Of a stretch of 14,863 bases of DNA, positions 1 through 8,246 are shown one piece after another (the stretch's first letter is position 1; each line of letters starts with the position of its first letter). The DNA is from Planctomycetaceae bacterium (lineage in GTDB: Bacteria > Planctomycetota > Planctomycetia > Pirellulales > Pirellulaceae). The translations under genes were made by a program, and so were the position numbers. Location: the NCBI GenBank assembly GCA_005773145.1, contig SXHS01000360.1, forward strand, positions 1 through 14,863, given 5' to 3'. The notes under the pieces are model-generated. The model searched no databases, had not been told where the DNA came from, and saw nothing but the letters and a program-made list of their open reading frames with translations.

Positions 1-3000
1 CCCTGCAGACGTATGGCGGTTGCGATGTGCTGGCGCGGGCACCGCTGGATGCGAAAGTGACGGTGACACCCGCCCCAGAGCTTGGCGCTCCGGCAGCGGA
101 CCCCAGGGAGTTCGTGCTGCGCGATCTCTTGCGCGAGCCTTATTCGCTACGGCTGAATCCGAATCTGCGTTGGCATGTTCGTCGCAGTCCCGGGGACGCA
201 TTGCGGGTCAACCTACATCGAGATCACTTGGTATTTAGGCCGAGCGAGACGTGGTCGATCGATGTGATTCCCGTCCATTTGGCGTTGAGTGGAGAGGGTC
301 CACTGCGATGTGCGATTCGCTTGGTATTGGCGGGGACCTCACAATCGCTCTGGGAAAGCGAAAGCGATTTGGCAGTGGATGATCGCGGTGAGCCTGTGCC
401 GATCAAGGGGCTGCAGGTGAGCGTGCCCGATCGCGAGGGAGTCTTCGAGTTGGTATTGAGTGTCACGCGCGGGGGCATGCGTCATTCGATTATCCCATTA
501 CCATCCCGTGCGGAGGTGACACGCACGATTCAATTGATCGTGGTGGAGGAACAAACAACGCTGGCAGTAGCACCAACTGCGGACTCGTCCGGGTCGTGGA
601 CCGCCTTAGCCGCATTCGATCCGACGGAGTCACGTTGGTGGGAACGCCTTGCACGCATTTCTCAGACTCGACATCTGCCCGCGACGAAATTGCTGCCGAC
701 GTCACTGTCCGGGCCGACAAGTTTCGGCCAGACGGAGATCGTGCGCCGGCAGGAGCGATCGTGGGCACAATTGGCCGGCGAAGGCTGGTACGCCTATCCC
801 ATCCCCGTGTCGGCGATCGGCCAACCGCATCGCGTGGAAATCGACTATCCGCGAGACCAGCCGCAGGTATTGGTGGCGAGTATCGTGGAAGCTGGGGCAG
901 GGGACACGGTCATGCCGGTGGGGCGCGATTGGGGATGGAGCGTAACCCCTTCGGCGGTTGCGTCGGATACTGCCGCAGGAACTCAACAGTTGGTCTTTTG
1001 GCCGCGCACCGTCCATCCCTATCTGCTGTTATCCAATCCACTCGCCGATGTTCAGTCGGCGTTTGGAACCATTCGAGTCCTGGCGGGGCCGGCTAAGCTG
1101 GAGCCCTTGACGCCCCCTGTGACGGGTGGTGGGCGGCGTATTGCTCTGGCGCACTTCGGACGCCCGTTGTTCCCAGAGTCCTTCGGTGCCTCAGAGGCCA
1201 TTGACGGGGCTTCGAAGCGAACCTTTGATGACTGGACCACCTTTTATCAAGGTGCCTCGCGTTTGGCGCAATATCTCCACTATGCGGGTTATGGTGGTGC
1301 CGCCATCGCGGTCCACTGTGAAGGGAGCACGATCTACCCCAGCCGACTGCTGGAATCCTCGCCGAAGTACGATACCGGCACCTTCTTTAGCACCGGACAA
1401 GATCCGGTGCGCAAGGATGTGTTGGAGTTGCTGCTGAGGGTTTTTGACCGCGATCAACTCACACTGGTCCCCGTGCTCCAATTCAATGCACCCTTGCCAG
1501 CGCTAGAACGGTTGCGCACATCGGGTGACCATGGCGTTGCATTGGTCGATCGTGACGGTCAAGATTGGGTGGATCGCTTTGGCTCGCATCACGGTATGGC
1601 CCCCTATTACAATCCATTGGACGACCGCGTGCAGTTGGCGGTGGAGCAAGTGGTACGCGAGTTGGTACGCCGTTACGCACCGCATCGTTCCTTCTCAGGG
1701 CTGACATTGGATCTATCCCCACAAGGCTACTTGCAACTCCCCGGCGTGGACTGGGGCTGGGATGACCGCACGTTGAACCGATTTGCCACGGAGACGGGGA
1801 TCCTGGGCGCATCATCCGGCAGCGGGACGCTCGCGCCATCTGCAGAGAGCGAACTCAAGGCGATTCGGGAATGGATCGATCAGCATCCAGAGGCATGGAT
1901 CGATTGGCGTGCCGAGGTGATTTCGAAATTTCACCAGAGATTGCAGCAGGCGGCGGAGGAAGAGCGGCCGGGGACCATGCTCTATCTGACGGGCACGCAT
2001 CTGATCGATGCCCCGGCAGTACGGGAAACGATTATGCCGTCACTTCCTCGTCGTGCACGCCTGGACGACTCGATCCGAGCCATGGGAATCGATCCCAAGC
2101 GATACCCGCCGGATACGCGCGTGGTCCTGCTGCGCATGCATCGTTGGGAAGGTAAGGGCACTTGGTTGGACCAAGCCGTATTGAAGGAATACAACCAGAG
2201 TGAGGACGTGGATCGCTTCTGCGGCACTGGGCAAATACGAGGAAGTCACTATTTTCATGAGCCCACGATTTTTCAATTGCGATCCTTTGACGATCGCCAC
2301 CCATTTGGCAAGCCGCGGATGCCGACCTGGCTAACGCCGGCCATCATGCCGGCGGGCAACGACAATCTGAAGCGTTTTGCGCACAGCCTGGCCACGCTCG
2401 ATTCCCAAACTCTCCTGGAAGGTGGATGGACCGTCCCCATGGGGCAGGAAGACACATTACGGGAATTCTTGGATACGTATCGTCGCTTGCCGGCACGTCG
2501 GTTCCGAGATGTGCGTGGCGCTGAAACGGTTCGGCCTCTGGTCGTGCGGACGGCCGTCGACGGAGATCAGTTGACTGCGTATTTCGTGAACGATTCTCCT
2601 TGGACGATCCGAGTTCACGTACAACTCAGCTGCGCCTCCGAATGTCGCTGGAGTCCCCTCAGTCCCCGTCAGTCGCTACCGGCCATGACAGACAAAGGTG
2701 GGCAAGCCAGTGCTGAGTTCCAAATGACCCCCTACCAATTGTTGGCCGCAGTGATAACACCCGCGAACGCTGAGATCCAGCGAGTCTCCGTGCAATTGCC
2801 GGACGACTTACCAGATCGACTACGGAGCCAAGTTGCGGAACTCAGTGCGAGCGCTTCCCGTCTGCGAGACTTTCAGCCGATCTCAGGGGTGCGCAATGCG
2901 GACTTCGAGATGCCAGCACAAGATGGTGAAATACCCGGCTGGGTACGAATGGAAGGTGGGGCGCCCGGGATGACACTGCAGCGCGATATGCGCTATCAAG

Positions 3001-3686
3001 GAACCCAATCGCTCCAGTTGCTGGGAGGAGAGGGAGGCATTGCCGTGCAGAGCGAACCCATTTCCACTCCCACGACGGGACGCATCGCGCTGCAAGTGTG
3101 GTCTCGAGTGCCTGGCGATCAGCCGTCCACGGAGCTACGCGTGGGAATTTCCTATCGCCATCAGAATGCCGCCTACTACCGGCACGCCGTCGTGCAGAAT
3201 CCACCGACAACCCCTGGGGCAGAACCGCAGTGGCGGCGATTCCTGCTCCCCATCACCGATCTTCCGGCGAGCCAACTCGATGATGTGCGCGTTCGCTTTG
3301 ATTTGACCGGACCGGGAACCGCGTGGATCGACCAGGTCGAGGTTTCGGACCAGTACTTTCTGGACACCGAGTTGCGTGAGTTGTCCCGCGTTGTCACCTT
3401 GCTGGACTATCAACTACGCGAAGGCATGGTGGCGGACTGCGCGCACGGCCTGAATGGTTTCTGGCCCCAATACCTGTTGCGACATGCGGAGGGCTCGCTG
3501 ATGCGCGTGGCGAAGAATCGTCCCGCCCAGATTGGCGACAGCCGGGGCAAGAAACCGGCGGAGGTGCCAGGGGCCCTTATTCAAGAGAAGACCCAGGAGT
3601 CGACTCAGGACGCCAAGTCGCGTCGGTCCATGTTGGATCGGGTCAAACGCATGACGCCCCGCTGGCGCAAGTCGACCCCGCCATAG
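1..3686 (+). CDS. Large protein, 5' end cut by window edge; possible glycoside-hydrolase-like barrel plus C-terminal carbohydrate-binding-like domain
   Basis: The frame is open from the first complete codon at base 3 to the TAG at 3684-3686. No ribosome site precedes the GTG at 27, so the true start probably lies outside the window; residues here are counted from 27. About residues 1-365 are beta-rich with no family I recognise. About 370-655 alternates helices and strands like a TIM barrel: it includes AGYGGAAIAVHCEG, GLTLDLSPQGYL near 558, and a WIDWRAEVISKFHQRL helix followed by RPGTMLYLTG, a pattern resembling GHL10-type glycoside-hydrolase-like domains. About 955-1110 (NADFEMP, GWV, then TAWIDQVEVSD) looks like a galactose-binding or CBM-type beta-sandwich. 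The last 55 residues are a basic, low-complexity tail. The N-terminus, and so any signal peptide, is not visible. The coding call is firm; a role in polysaccharide binding or breakdown is inference, and catalytic residues cannot be assigned. Confidence 0.85.
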   Translation, partial: LQTYGGCDVLARAPLDAKVTVTPAPELGAPAADPREFVLRDLLREPYSLRLNPNLRWHVRRSPGDALRVNLHRDHLVFRPSETWSIDVIPVHLALSGEGPLRCAIRLVLAGTSQSLWESESDLAVDDRGEPVPIKGLQVSVPDREGVFELVLSVTRGGMRHSIIPLPSRAEVTRTIQLIVVEEQTTLAVAPTADSSGSWTALAAFDPTESRWWERLARISQTRHLPATKLLPTSLSGPTSFGQTEIVRRQERSWAQLAGEGWYAYPIPVSAIGQPHRVEIDYPRDQPQVLVASIVEAGAGDTVMPVGRDWGWSVTPSAVASDTAAGTQQLVFWPRTVHPYLLLSNPLADVQSAFGTIRVLAGPAKLEPLTPPVTGGGRRIALAHFGRPLFPESFGASEAIDGASKRTFDDWTTFYQGASRLAQYLHYAGYGGAAIAVHCEGSTIYPSRLLESSPKYDTGTFFSTGQDPVRKDVLELLLRVFDRDQLTLVPVLQFNAPLPALERLRTSGDHGVALVDRDGQDWVDRFGSHHGMAPYYNPLDDRVQLAVEQVVRELVRRYAPHRSFSGLTLDLSPQGYLQLPGVDWGWDDRTLNRFATETGILGASSGSGTLAPSAESELKAIREWIDQHPEAWIDWRAEVISKFHQRLQQAAEEERPGTMLYLTGTHLIDAPAVRETIMPSLPRRARLDDSIRAMGIDPKRYPPDTRVVLLRMHRWEGKGTWLDQAVLKEYNQSEDVDRFCGTGQIRGSHYFHEPTIFQLRSFDDRHPFGKPRMPTWLTPAIMPAGNDNLKRFAHSLATLDSQTLLEGGWTVPMGQEDTLREFLDTYRRLPARRFRDVRGAETVRPLVVRTAVDGDQLTAYFVNDSPWTIRVHVQLSCASECRWSPLSPRQSLPAMTDKGGQASAEFQMTPYQLLAAVITPANAEIQRVSVQLPDDLPDRLRSQVAELSASASRLRDFQPISGVRNADFEMPAQDGEIPGWVRMEGGAPGMTLQRDMRYQGTQSLQLLGGEGGIAVQSEPISTPTTGRIALQVWSRVPGDQPSTELRVGISYRHQNAAYYRHAVVQNPPTTPGAEPQWRRFLLPITDLPASQLDDVRVRFDLTGPGTAWIDQVEVSDQYFLDTELRELSRVVTLLDYQLREGMVADCAHGLNGFWPQYLLRHAEGSLMRVAKNRPAQIGDSRGKKPAEVPGALIQEKTQESTQDAKSRRSMLDRVKRMTPRWRKSTPP

Positions 3687-3704
3687 TTCTCGGTCATAAC
3701 AAGG

Positions 3705-4049
3705 TCATCCGGGGGGCCAGTCCAACGGCCGGCCCCCCATCACATGCAGATGCAGATGATCCACCGTTTGACCCGCTGCCGGACCACAATTGATCACGAC
3801 TCGATAGCCATCGCTCAGCCCCAACTGCCGAGCCAGCGTGGGGATCACGGTTGCCAGATGTCCCAATAGTGTTTGATCGGAGTCGACAACGGCGTCCAAA
3901 GATGGAATGGCGCGTTTCGGGATGACTAGTACATGTGTCGGCGCTTGTGGATTCACGTCACGAAACGCCAAGCAGTGTTCGTCTTCAAAGACGATGTCCG
4001 CTGGAATTTCGCGATCGATGATCTTCTGAAAGATGGTCTTGCCCGGCAT
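3705..4049 (-). CDS. hinT: HIT family (histidine triad) nucleotide-binding protein, HinT-like
   Basis: This 114-residue protein is the usual length for the Hint branch of the HIT superfamily. These are cytosolic purine-nucleotide phosphoramidases that cleave AMP-lysine or AMP-NH2 type bonds. The family signature is complete: HLHLHV at residues 98-103 gives the triad H98, H100 and H102, and H100 aligns with the catalytic nucleophile. The N-terminal FQKIIDREIPADIVFEDE, the central HVLVIPKR and the GYRVVINCG strand are all typical Hint elements. The ATG at 4047-4049 is preceded by GAGGA at 4057-4061 with a 7-base gap, which supports this start. It converges with the large upstream gene and diverges from the secreted-protein gene at 4295, so it is probably transcribed alone. 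The physiological substrate cannot be read from sequence. The family assignment is very secure. Confidence 0.96.
   Translation of the reverse strand: MPGKTIFQKIIDREIPADIVFEDEHCLAFRDVNPQAPTHVLVIPKRAIPSLDAVVDSDQTLLGHLATVIPTLARQLGLSDGYRVVINCGPAAGQTVDHLHLHVMGGRPLDWPPG
3711..3738. terminator. GC-rich hairpin between convergent genes, overlapping the 3' end of the HIT gene
   Basis: GGGGGGCC at 3711-3718 is perfectly complementary to GGCCCCCC at 3731-3738, with a 12-base loop. It lies inside the last codons of the minus-strand HIT gene and 25 bases past the stop of the plus-strand gene, so RNA from either side would fold it. No T-run follows on either strand, so it is not a canonical intrinsic terminator. 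A bidirectional transcription barrier is inference. Confidence 0.35.
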
Positions 4050-4280
4050 GCGTAAATCCTCGAATTTTCATAAGCGGATCGGACTCGCTGTGCTGTCTCT
4101 GCATTCACTTTAATGGCGAGACCATGACGAGGCCATGGTGGGATTGCGGGGCGATGGGCTCAAGAACGGGGCCCACCAACGTCGATGACGATAACAGGAG
4201 AGTAGGGACCGATTGGTGACACGGTCCTCCATCCCTGCGGAATCGACTTGTCGGACGGGCCGTGATGTTGCCCAATCGTG

Positions 4281-4285
4281 AGGAG
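4281..4285 (+). promoter_or_regulatory. Ribosome binding site fixing the start at 4295
   Basis: AGGAG stands 9 bases before the ATG at 4295. It favours that start over the GTG at 4262 and the ATG at 4265, which have no such site and would put charged residues ahead of the signal peptide. Confidence 0.6.
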
Positions 4286-4294
4286 CTCGCTTTC

Positions 4295-4957
4295 ATGCGG
4301 AGGTTCGCGAGTTGCTCCGCTGCCGTGCTGCTGACGGCGGCGGTCTGGGGGGCCGTGATGCCATCGGCCTCAGGTCAGTCCGCCGTGCCTGCATCCTCAC
4401 TTGCGCCGCCCACGGTGCGCCGATATGAGGATAGCAACGGGACGATCTGGCAAGAGACCCGCACTCGCTACCGCAAGCCCGTTAGCGAAACTAAGATGGT
4501 ACAGCGAGAAGAGACGATCGAACGTGATTCCTACACGACAGAGATCAAGGACTCGTATCACACGACTTACACTCCCGTAACGCAGTACCGCTGGGAGCCT
4601 CGCTGGCATGGGCGCTGGAATCCGTTCCAATCGCCGCGACTTGTCTACCACTGGATGCCGGTAAAGGCCTGGCAGGCGGCACATACGCCCGTGCAGGTGC
4701 CTGTTACGACGCGGACAGCGGTGCCGGAAAGGCGCCTGGTTCAGGTCCCCGTGACCACGCTCAAGTTCGTGGACGACGAGCAGGTATCGCGAGTACCAAT
4801 CGGCACTCGTTATTCGCAAATGGCCGCCGCGCCAGGGTGGGGAAATGCTGCCAGGACCCCAGGTGGGGATCCGACTGGGCGGATGGCGAATCGGGGCGCG
4901 CAAGCCCCCGGATTTGTGCCGGGATGGGACGATAGTGGCTGGCGAGCGTCCCGCTGA
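4295..4957 (+). CDS. Secreted planctomycete-type protein of unknown function with repeated VPVT motifs
   Basis: The 220-residue product begins with a clear Sec signal peptide: a basic MRRF start, a hydrophobic stretch and a likely cleavage after ASG near residue 27. The mature part is rich in Tyr, Trp, Arg, Val and Thr. After an ETRTRYRKPVSETKMV segment comes YTPVTQYRWEPRWHGRWNP, and then repeated VPVTT units (VQVPVTTRTAVPERR, VQVPVTTLKF) ending in VSRVPIGTRY. The tail is rich in Gly and Pro. I associate this alternating beta-type pattern with conserved secreted or envelope proteins of planctomycetes but cannot name a function. There is no enzyme motif and no membrane anchor after the signal. 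The gene is divergent from hinT, and a 244-base spacer with its own promoter candidate separates it from the downstream operon, so it is probably monocistronic. Structural use in the envelope is only a guess. Confidence 0.88.
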   Translation: MRRFASCSAAVLLTAAVWGAVMPSASGQSAVPASSLAPPTVRRYEDSNGTIWQETRTRYRKPVSETKMVQREETIERDSYTTEIKDSYHTTYTPVTQYRWEPRWHGRWNPFQSPRLVYHWMPVKAWQAAHTPVQVPVTTRTAVPERRLVQVPVTTLKFVDDEQVSRVPIGTRYSQMAAAPGWGNAARTPGGDPTGRMANRGAQAPGFVPGWDDSGWRASR

Positions 4958-5053
4958 TGCGAGCCGCTTGCAGGCATCAACCCAGTATCGCCCTGTCGAT
5001 TTCTCGTGCCGGCGCGACTGCCGCTCTGGAATCGCTGAATAAAGCCTGTCGAA

Positions 5054-5082
5054 TTGACGCAATGGCACCCAACAACTAGACT
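5054..5082 (+). promoter_or_regulatory. Sigma-70-like promoter for the cytochrome/DUF1501 operon
   Basis: TTGACG (5054-5059, 5 of 6 to consensus) and TAGACT (5077-5082, 4 of 6) are separated by exactly 17 bases. Transcription would start near 5089, leaving a leader of about 113 bases before the ATG at 5202. It is the best promoter match I found in the window, but it is a prediction by eye. Confidence 0.45.
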
Positions 5083-5201
5083 GACACGAGCCGCCTGATT
5101 GCTCCGTCTGGTGCGTCGTCGTGGTATAGGTCCACATGACCGGGGCCCATTTCTGCAATTTGAATTCTGAGTAGCCAGCGGCTCGTACAGAGGTTGCCGG
5201 T

Positions 5202-8200
5202 ATGTACACACGCCTATTTCTACTCGTTGGCGTGTGCATCCGGTGGCTGGTTTTCCTGGTGTTATCGGCGGTCGTGGGTGGCGAAGCGATCGGCGCGACC
5301 CCGTTGGGCGCGGATGCGGCCGCTGCGGCTGCGGATGTTCCGCAATTCGAACGAGACATCCTCCCACTATTGGAAGCCAAGTGCTTTCGTTGCCATGGCG
5401 AAGACACACGTAAGGCGGAGTTGGATCTGCGGACGGTGGCGAGCATGCTTCAGGGGGGAGAGTCGGGACCGGCCATCGTCGCCGGCAAGCCGGACGATAG
5501 CCCGCTCTACCAAATGATTCACGACGGTTTGATGCCGCCGGAATCCACGCCGGACACACGACTCAGTGACCTGCAGGTCCAATTGATTCATCGCTGGATT
5601 GAGCGTGGCGCCGCAGAAGAGAATCGTCCGAGCAGTAAGGTCGAGCGGGATGATCCGGCTCAGTCGATGAGCGTCCATACGGTACTCCCTATCCTGTTGC
5701 GCAATTGCACGGTTTGTCACGGTGCGCACGTCCGAGAGGCTGATTTGGATCTGCGTACGCTCGCGGGGATGCTCAAGGGGGGCAAGTCCGGGGCGGCGAT
5801 CGTGCCCGGGGACGCGGAAAATAGCCTGCTCGTACGTCGCATTACCGTATCCGAGATGCCGCCGCTGAAACAGTTGATCGCTTTCGGCGTCAAGCCGATT
5901 ACTCCCAATGAGTTGGCCGCCATCCGCCAGTGGGTCGATGCCGGTGCACCGGAGGGCGATTGGGAACCCGATATCGCCAGCACGGAACCCGATCCGCTGG
6001 TGACCGATGCCGATCGCCAGTTCTGGGCGTTTCAGTCACCTCAGGTCGTCGCAATTCCGCGCGTGCAAGGGCGAGCCGCCATCGGCAACCCGATCGACGC
6101 CTTTGTACTGCAGCAATTGGAGAGTCACGGGCTGACGTTCTCACCGGAATCCGATCGGGCCACGCTGATGCGCCGTGCGACCTTTGACCTGCTTGGCTTG
6201 CCACCGTCTGCCGAAGAAGTTGTTGCGTATTTGGCCGATACGGCTCCCGACGCGTACGAACGATGGATCGAGCGGTTATTGGCATCGCCTCGCTATGGCG
6301 AGCGTTGGGGCCGACATTGGCTGGACGTCGTCGGCTATGCGGACTCCGACGGCAAGCGCGAGCAGGATCTATTCCGCCAGTATGGCTGGCGGTATCGCGA
6401 CTATGTGGTTCGCGCCTACAACCAAGACAAATCGCACGATCGGTTCCTGTTGGAACAATTGGCGGGAGACGAATTGGCGCCTTACGAGCCGAATACGGCG
6501 GTGAGCCCAGAGGTCTACGACAATTTGGTCGCCACTGGATTCATGCGCATGGCTCCTGATCCCACCTGGGCTGGCCCAACCAATTTTGTGCCCGATCGGC
6601 TGGATGTGATTGCCGATCAAATGGACATCTTGGGGTCTGCGGTGATGGGGTTAACCCTCAAGTGTGCTCGCTGCCATAGTCACAAGTTTGATCCCATTCC
6701 CCAGCGGGACTACTATCGCCTGACCGCCGTTTTCAAGGCGGCCTTCGATGAATATGACTGGCTAAAATCGAATTGGGAAGCCCGGCTCAGCAAAGGCATC
6801 AAGTCCGTGCGCGAGCTGCCGGTCGCGTTGCCGCACGAAGTCAAGGACTGGCAGGATCGCAAGACGGATCGGGAACAAAAAATTGCCGCCGCGCAGTCTG
6901 CCTTGGAAACCCGCAAGCGTGAAGCGATGGCTGTCCAAGTGGAAAGGCGGCTGGCAGACAAAGTTCCTGAGGAATTGCGAGAAGCGGTGCGCATCATGTT
7001 GCGCACGCCACCGGACCAGCGGGATCGCGCCCTGCAAGACTTAGCGGCGCGGTATGAGAAGGAGCTGTCGATCACCGACAAGGAATTGGCGCAAAGCGAC
7101 ATGGAATTTGCCCAATTCGAGGCCGCGTCGGTGACTCAGACGCGCGCTTGGGAGGCCGAAATCACGTCTCCCCCGTCGATTCGCGGGTTATGGGATCGCG
7201 GGGATCCATCGCCAACGTATATGTATCGACGGGGAGATTACCTGACGCCCGGTCGTATTGTGGGGCCAGGTGTACCGTCCGTGCTGACGGACGGCCGTAC
7301 TCCCTTCCGGGTGGAGCCCCCCCATCCCGGCGCTAAATCGACCGGTCGACGACTCGCCTTCGCGCGTTGGATCGTTCGAGAGGACCACCCACTTACCACT
7401 CGCGTGTATATCAATCGTGTTTGGAAACACCATTTCGGCAGTGGGTTGGTTCGGACCTTAGATAATTTCGGGCGTGCAGGCGCCAAGCCGTCTCACCCTG
7501 AATTGCTGGATTGGTTGGCACGCGAATTCATGCGCGGGGGTCGGAGCACCAAGCACTTGCACCGCCTGCTGGTGACGAGTGCCACCTATCGCCAGTCTTC
7601 GTCGGTAACCCCCGCGCTCGCTGCCAAGGATCCTGACAATGCCTATTGGTCACGGATGCCGATGCAACGTCTCAGTTCCGATCAGCTGTACGATGCGCTC
7701 TTGGTCGTTGCGAATCGACTGGTGGACCGTCCCGGTGGTCGTCCCGACCTCGTCGAGGTTCGCAACGATGGGTTGTCGACTCCACGAGCGATCACGGGCG
7801 GTTGGCGGCGCAGCTTGTATGTGCGGCAACAACGAAAAATCGTGGCCACGCATTTCGAGGTGTTTGATTTTCCCGCCATGAATCCGAATTGTCCCGAGCG
7901 ACGTGATTCCACGGTGGCGTTACAGGCCTTGCACCTCTGGAACGATGCACTGGTGCAGACACTGTCGGATAGTTTCGCGCGGGAGTTGGGTCGGCCAGCA
8001 GGCACTACGGCGCGGCAACAGGTCGCCCTGAGCATTCGCTCCGCTTACGGTCGGGAGGCGACGGAGGCCGAATTGCAGGCTGGAGCCCGGGCGATCGGCC
8101 AGTTCGCCGATCAATGGCTGGCCGAACACGCGGCCGATGGTCTCGCCCGAGATCCACAGGATACCCAACAACAGGCCCAACAACATGCGCTGTCCCTGTG

Positions 8201-8246
8201 GTGCCATGCCCTGGTGAATTCGGCGGAGTTCTTGTATGTCGATTGA
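5202..8246 (+). CDS. PSCyt1-PSCyt1-PSCyt2 (DUF1549)-PSD1 (DUF1553) exported cytochrome-like protein
   Basis: The 1014-residue protein has the domain order typical of planctomycete cytochrome-type proteins. Residues 1-32 form a Sec signal. Two PSCyt1 modules follow, about 48-140 and 157-250, each with a CxxCH heme motif (C61-C64-H65 and C169-C172-H173) and a downstream MPP whose Met is a candidate axial ligand. PSCyt2 spans about 270-510 and includes KCARCHSHKFDP, a third CxxCH at 488-492. A charged, helix-rich linker (about 545-650) may be coiled coil. PSD1 covers about 716-1010, with NRVWKHHFG and LLVTSATYRQS. The ATG at 5202 has AGAGG at 5189-5193, 8 bases away. The stop overlaps the start of the DUF1501 gene by 11 bases, so the two are co-translated. 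The family is widespread in planctomycetes but its reaction is not established; a redox or heme role in the periplasm is inferred from the CxxCH motifs. Confidence 0.95.
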   Translation: MYTRLFLLVGVCIRWLVFLVLSAVVGGEAIGATPLGADAAAAAADVPQFERDILPLLEAKCFRCHGEDTRKAELDLRTVASMLQGGESGPAIVAGKPDDSPLYQMIHDGLMPPESTPDTRLSDLQVQLIHRWIERGAAEENRPSSKVERDDPAQSMSVHTVLPILLRNCTVCHGAHVREADLDLRTLAGMLKGGKSGAAIVPGDAENSLLVRRITVSEMPPLKQLIAFGVKPITPNELAAIRQWVDAGAPEGDWEPDIASTEPDPLVTDADRQFWAFQSPQVVAIPRVQGRAAIGNPIDAFVLQQLESHGLTFSPESDRATLMRRATFDLLGLPPSAEEVVAYLADTAPDAYERWIERLLASPRYGERWGRHWLDVVGYADSDGKREQDLFRQYGWRYRDYVVRAYNQDKSHDRFLLEQLAGDELAPYEPNTAVSPEVYDNLVATGFMRMAPDPTWAGPTNFVPDRLDVIADQMDILGSAVMGLTLKCARCHSHKFDPIPQRDYYRLTAVFKAAFDEYDWLKSNWEARLSKGIKSVRELPVALPHEVKDWQDRKTDREQKIAAAQSALETRKREAMAVQVERRLADKVPEELREAVRIMLRTPPDQRDRALQDLAARYEKELSITDKELAQSDMEFAQFEAASVTQTRAWEAEITSPPSIRGLWDRGDPSPTYMYRRGDYLTPGRIVGPGVPSVLTDGRTPFRVEPPHPGAKSTGRRLAFARWIVREDHPLTTRVYINRVWKHHFGSGLVRTLDNFGRAGAKPSHPELLDWLAREFMRGGRSTKHLHRLLVTSATYRQSSSVTPALAAKDPDNAYWSRMPMQRLSSDQLYDALLVVANRLVDRPGGRPDLVEVRNDGLSTPRAITGGWRRSLYVRQQRKIVATHFEVFDFPAMNPNCPERRDSTVALQALHLWNDALVQTLSDSFARELGRPAGTTARQQVALSIRSAYGREATEAELQAGARAIGQFADQWLAEHAADGLARDPQDTQQQAQQHALSLWCHALVNSAEFLYVD

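Noticed and set aside
4397..5446. 349-codon open frame on the minus strand
   Set aside because: It runs antisense through the 4295-4957 gene and into the cytochrome gene, is rich in Arg, Ser and Pro, and shows no domain; a shadow frame in GC-rich DNA.
4810..5559. 249-codon open frame on the minus strand
   Set aside because: Overlaps the same antisense region, crosses a promoter and the start of a secure gene, and has no recognisable protein features.
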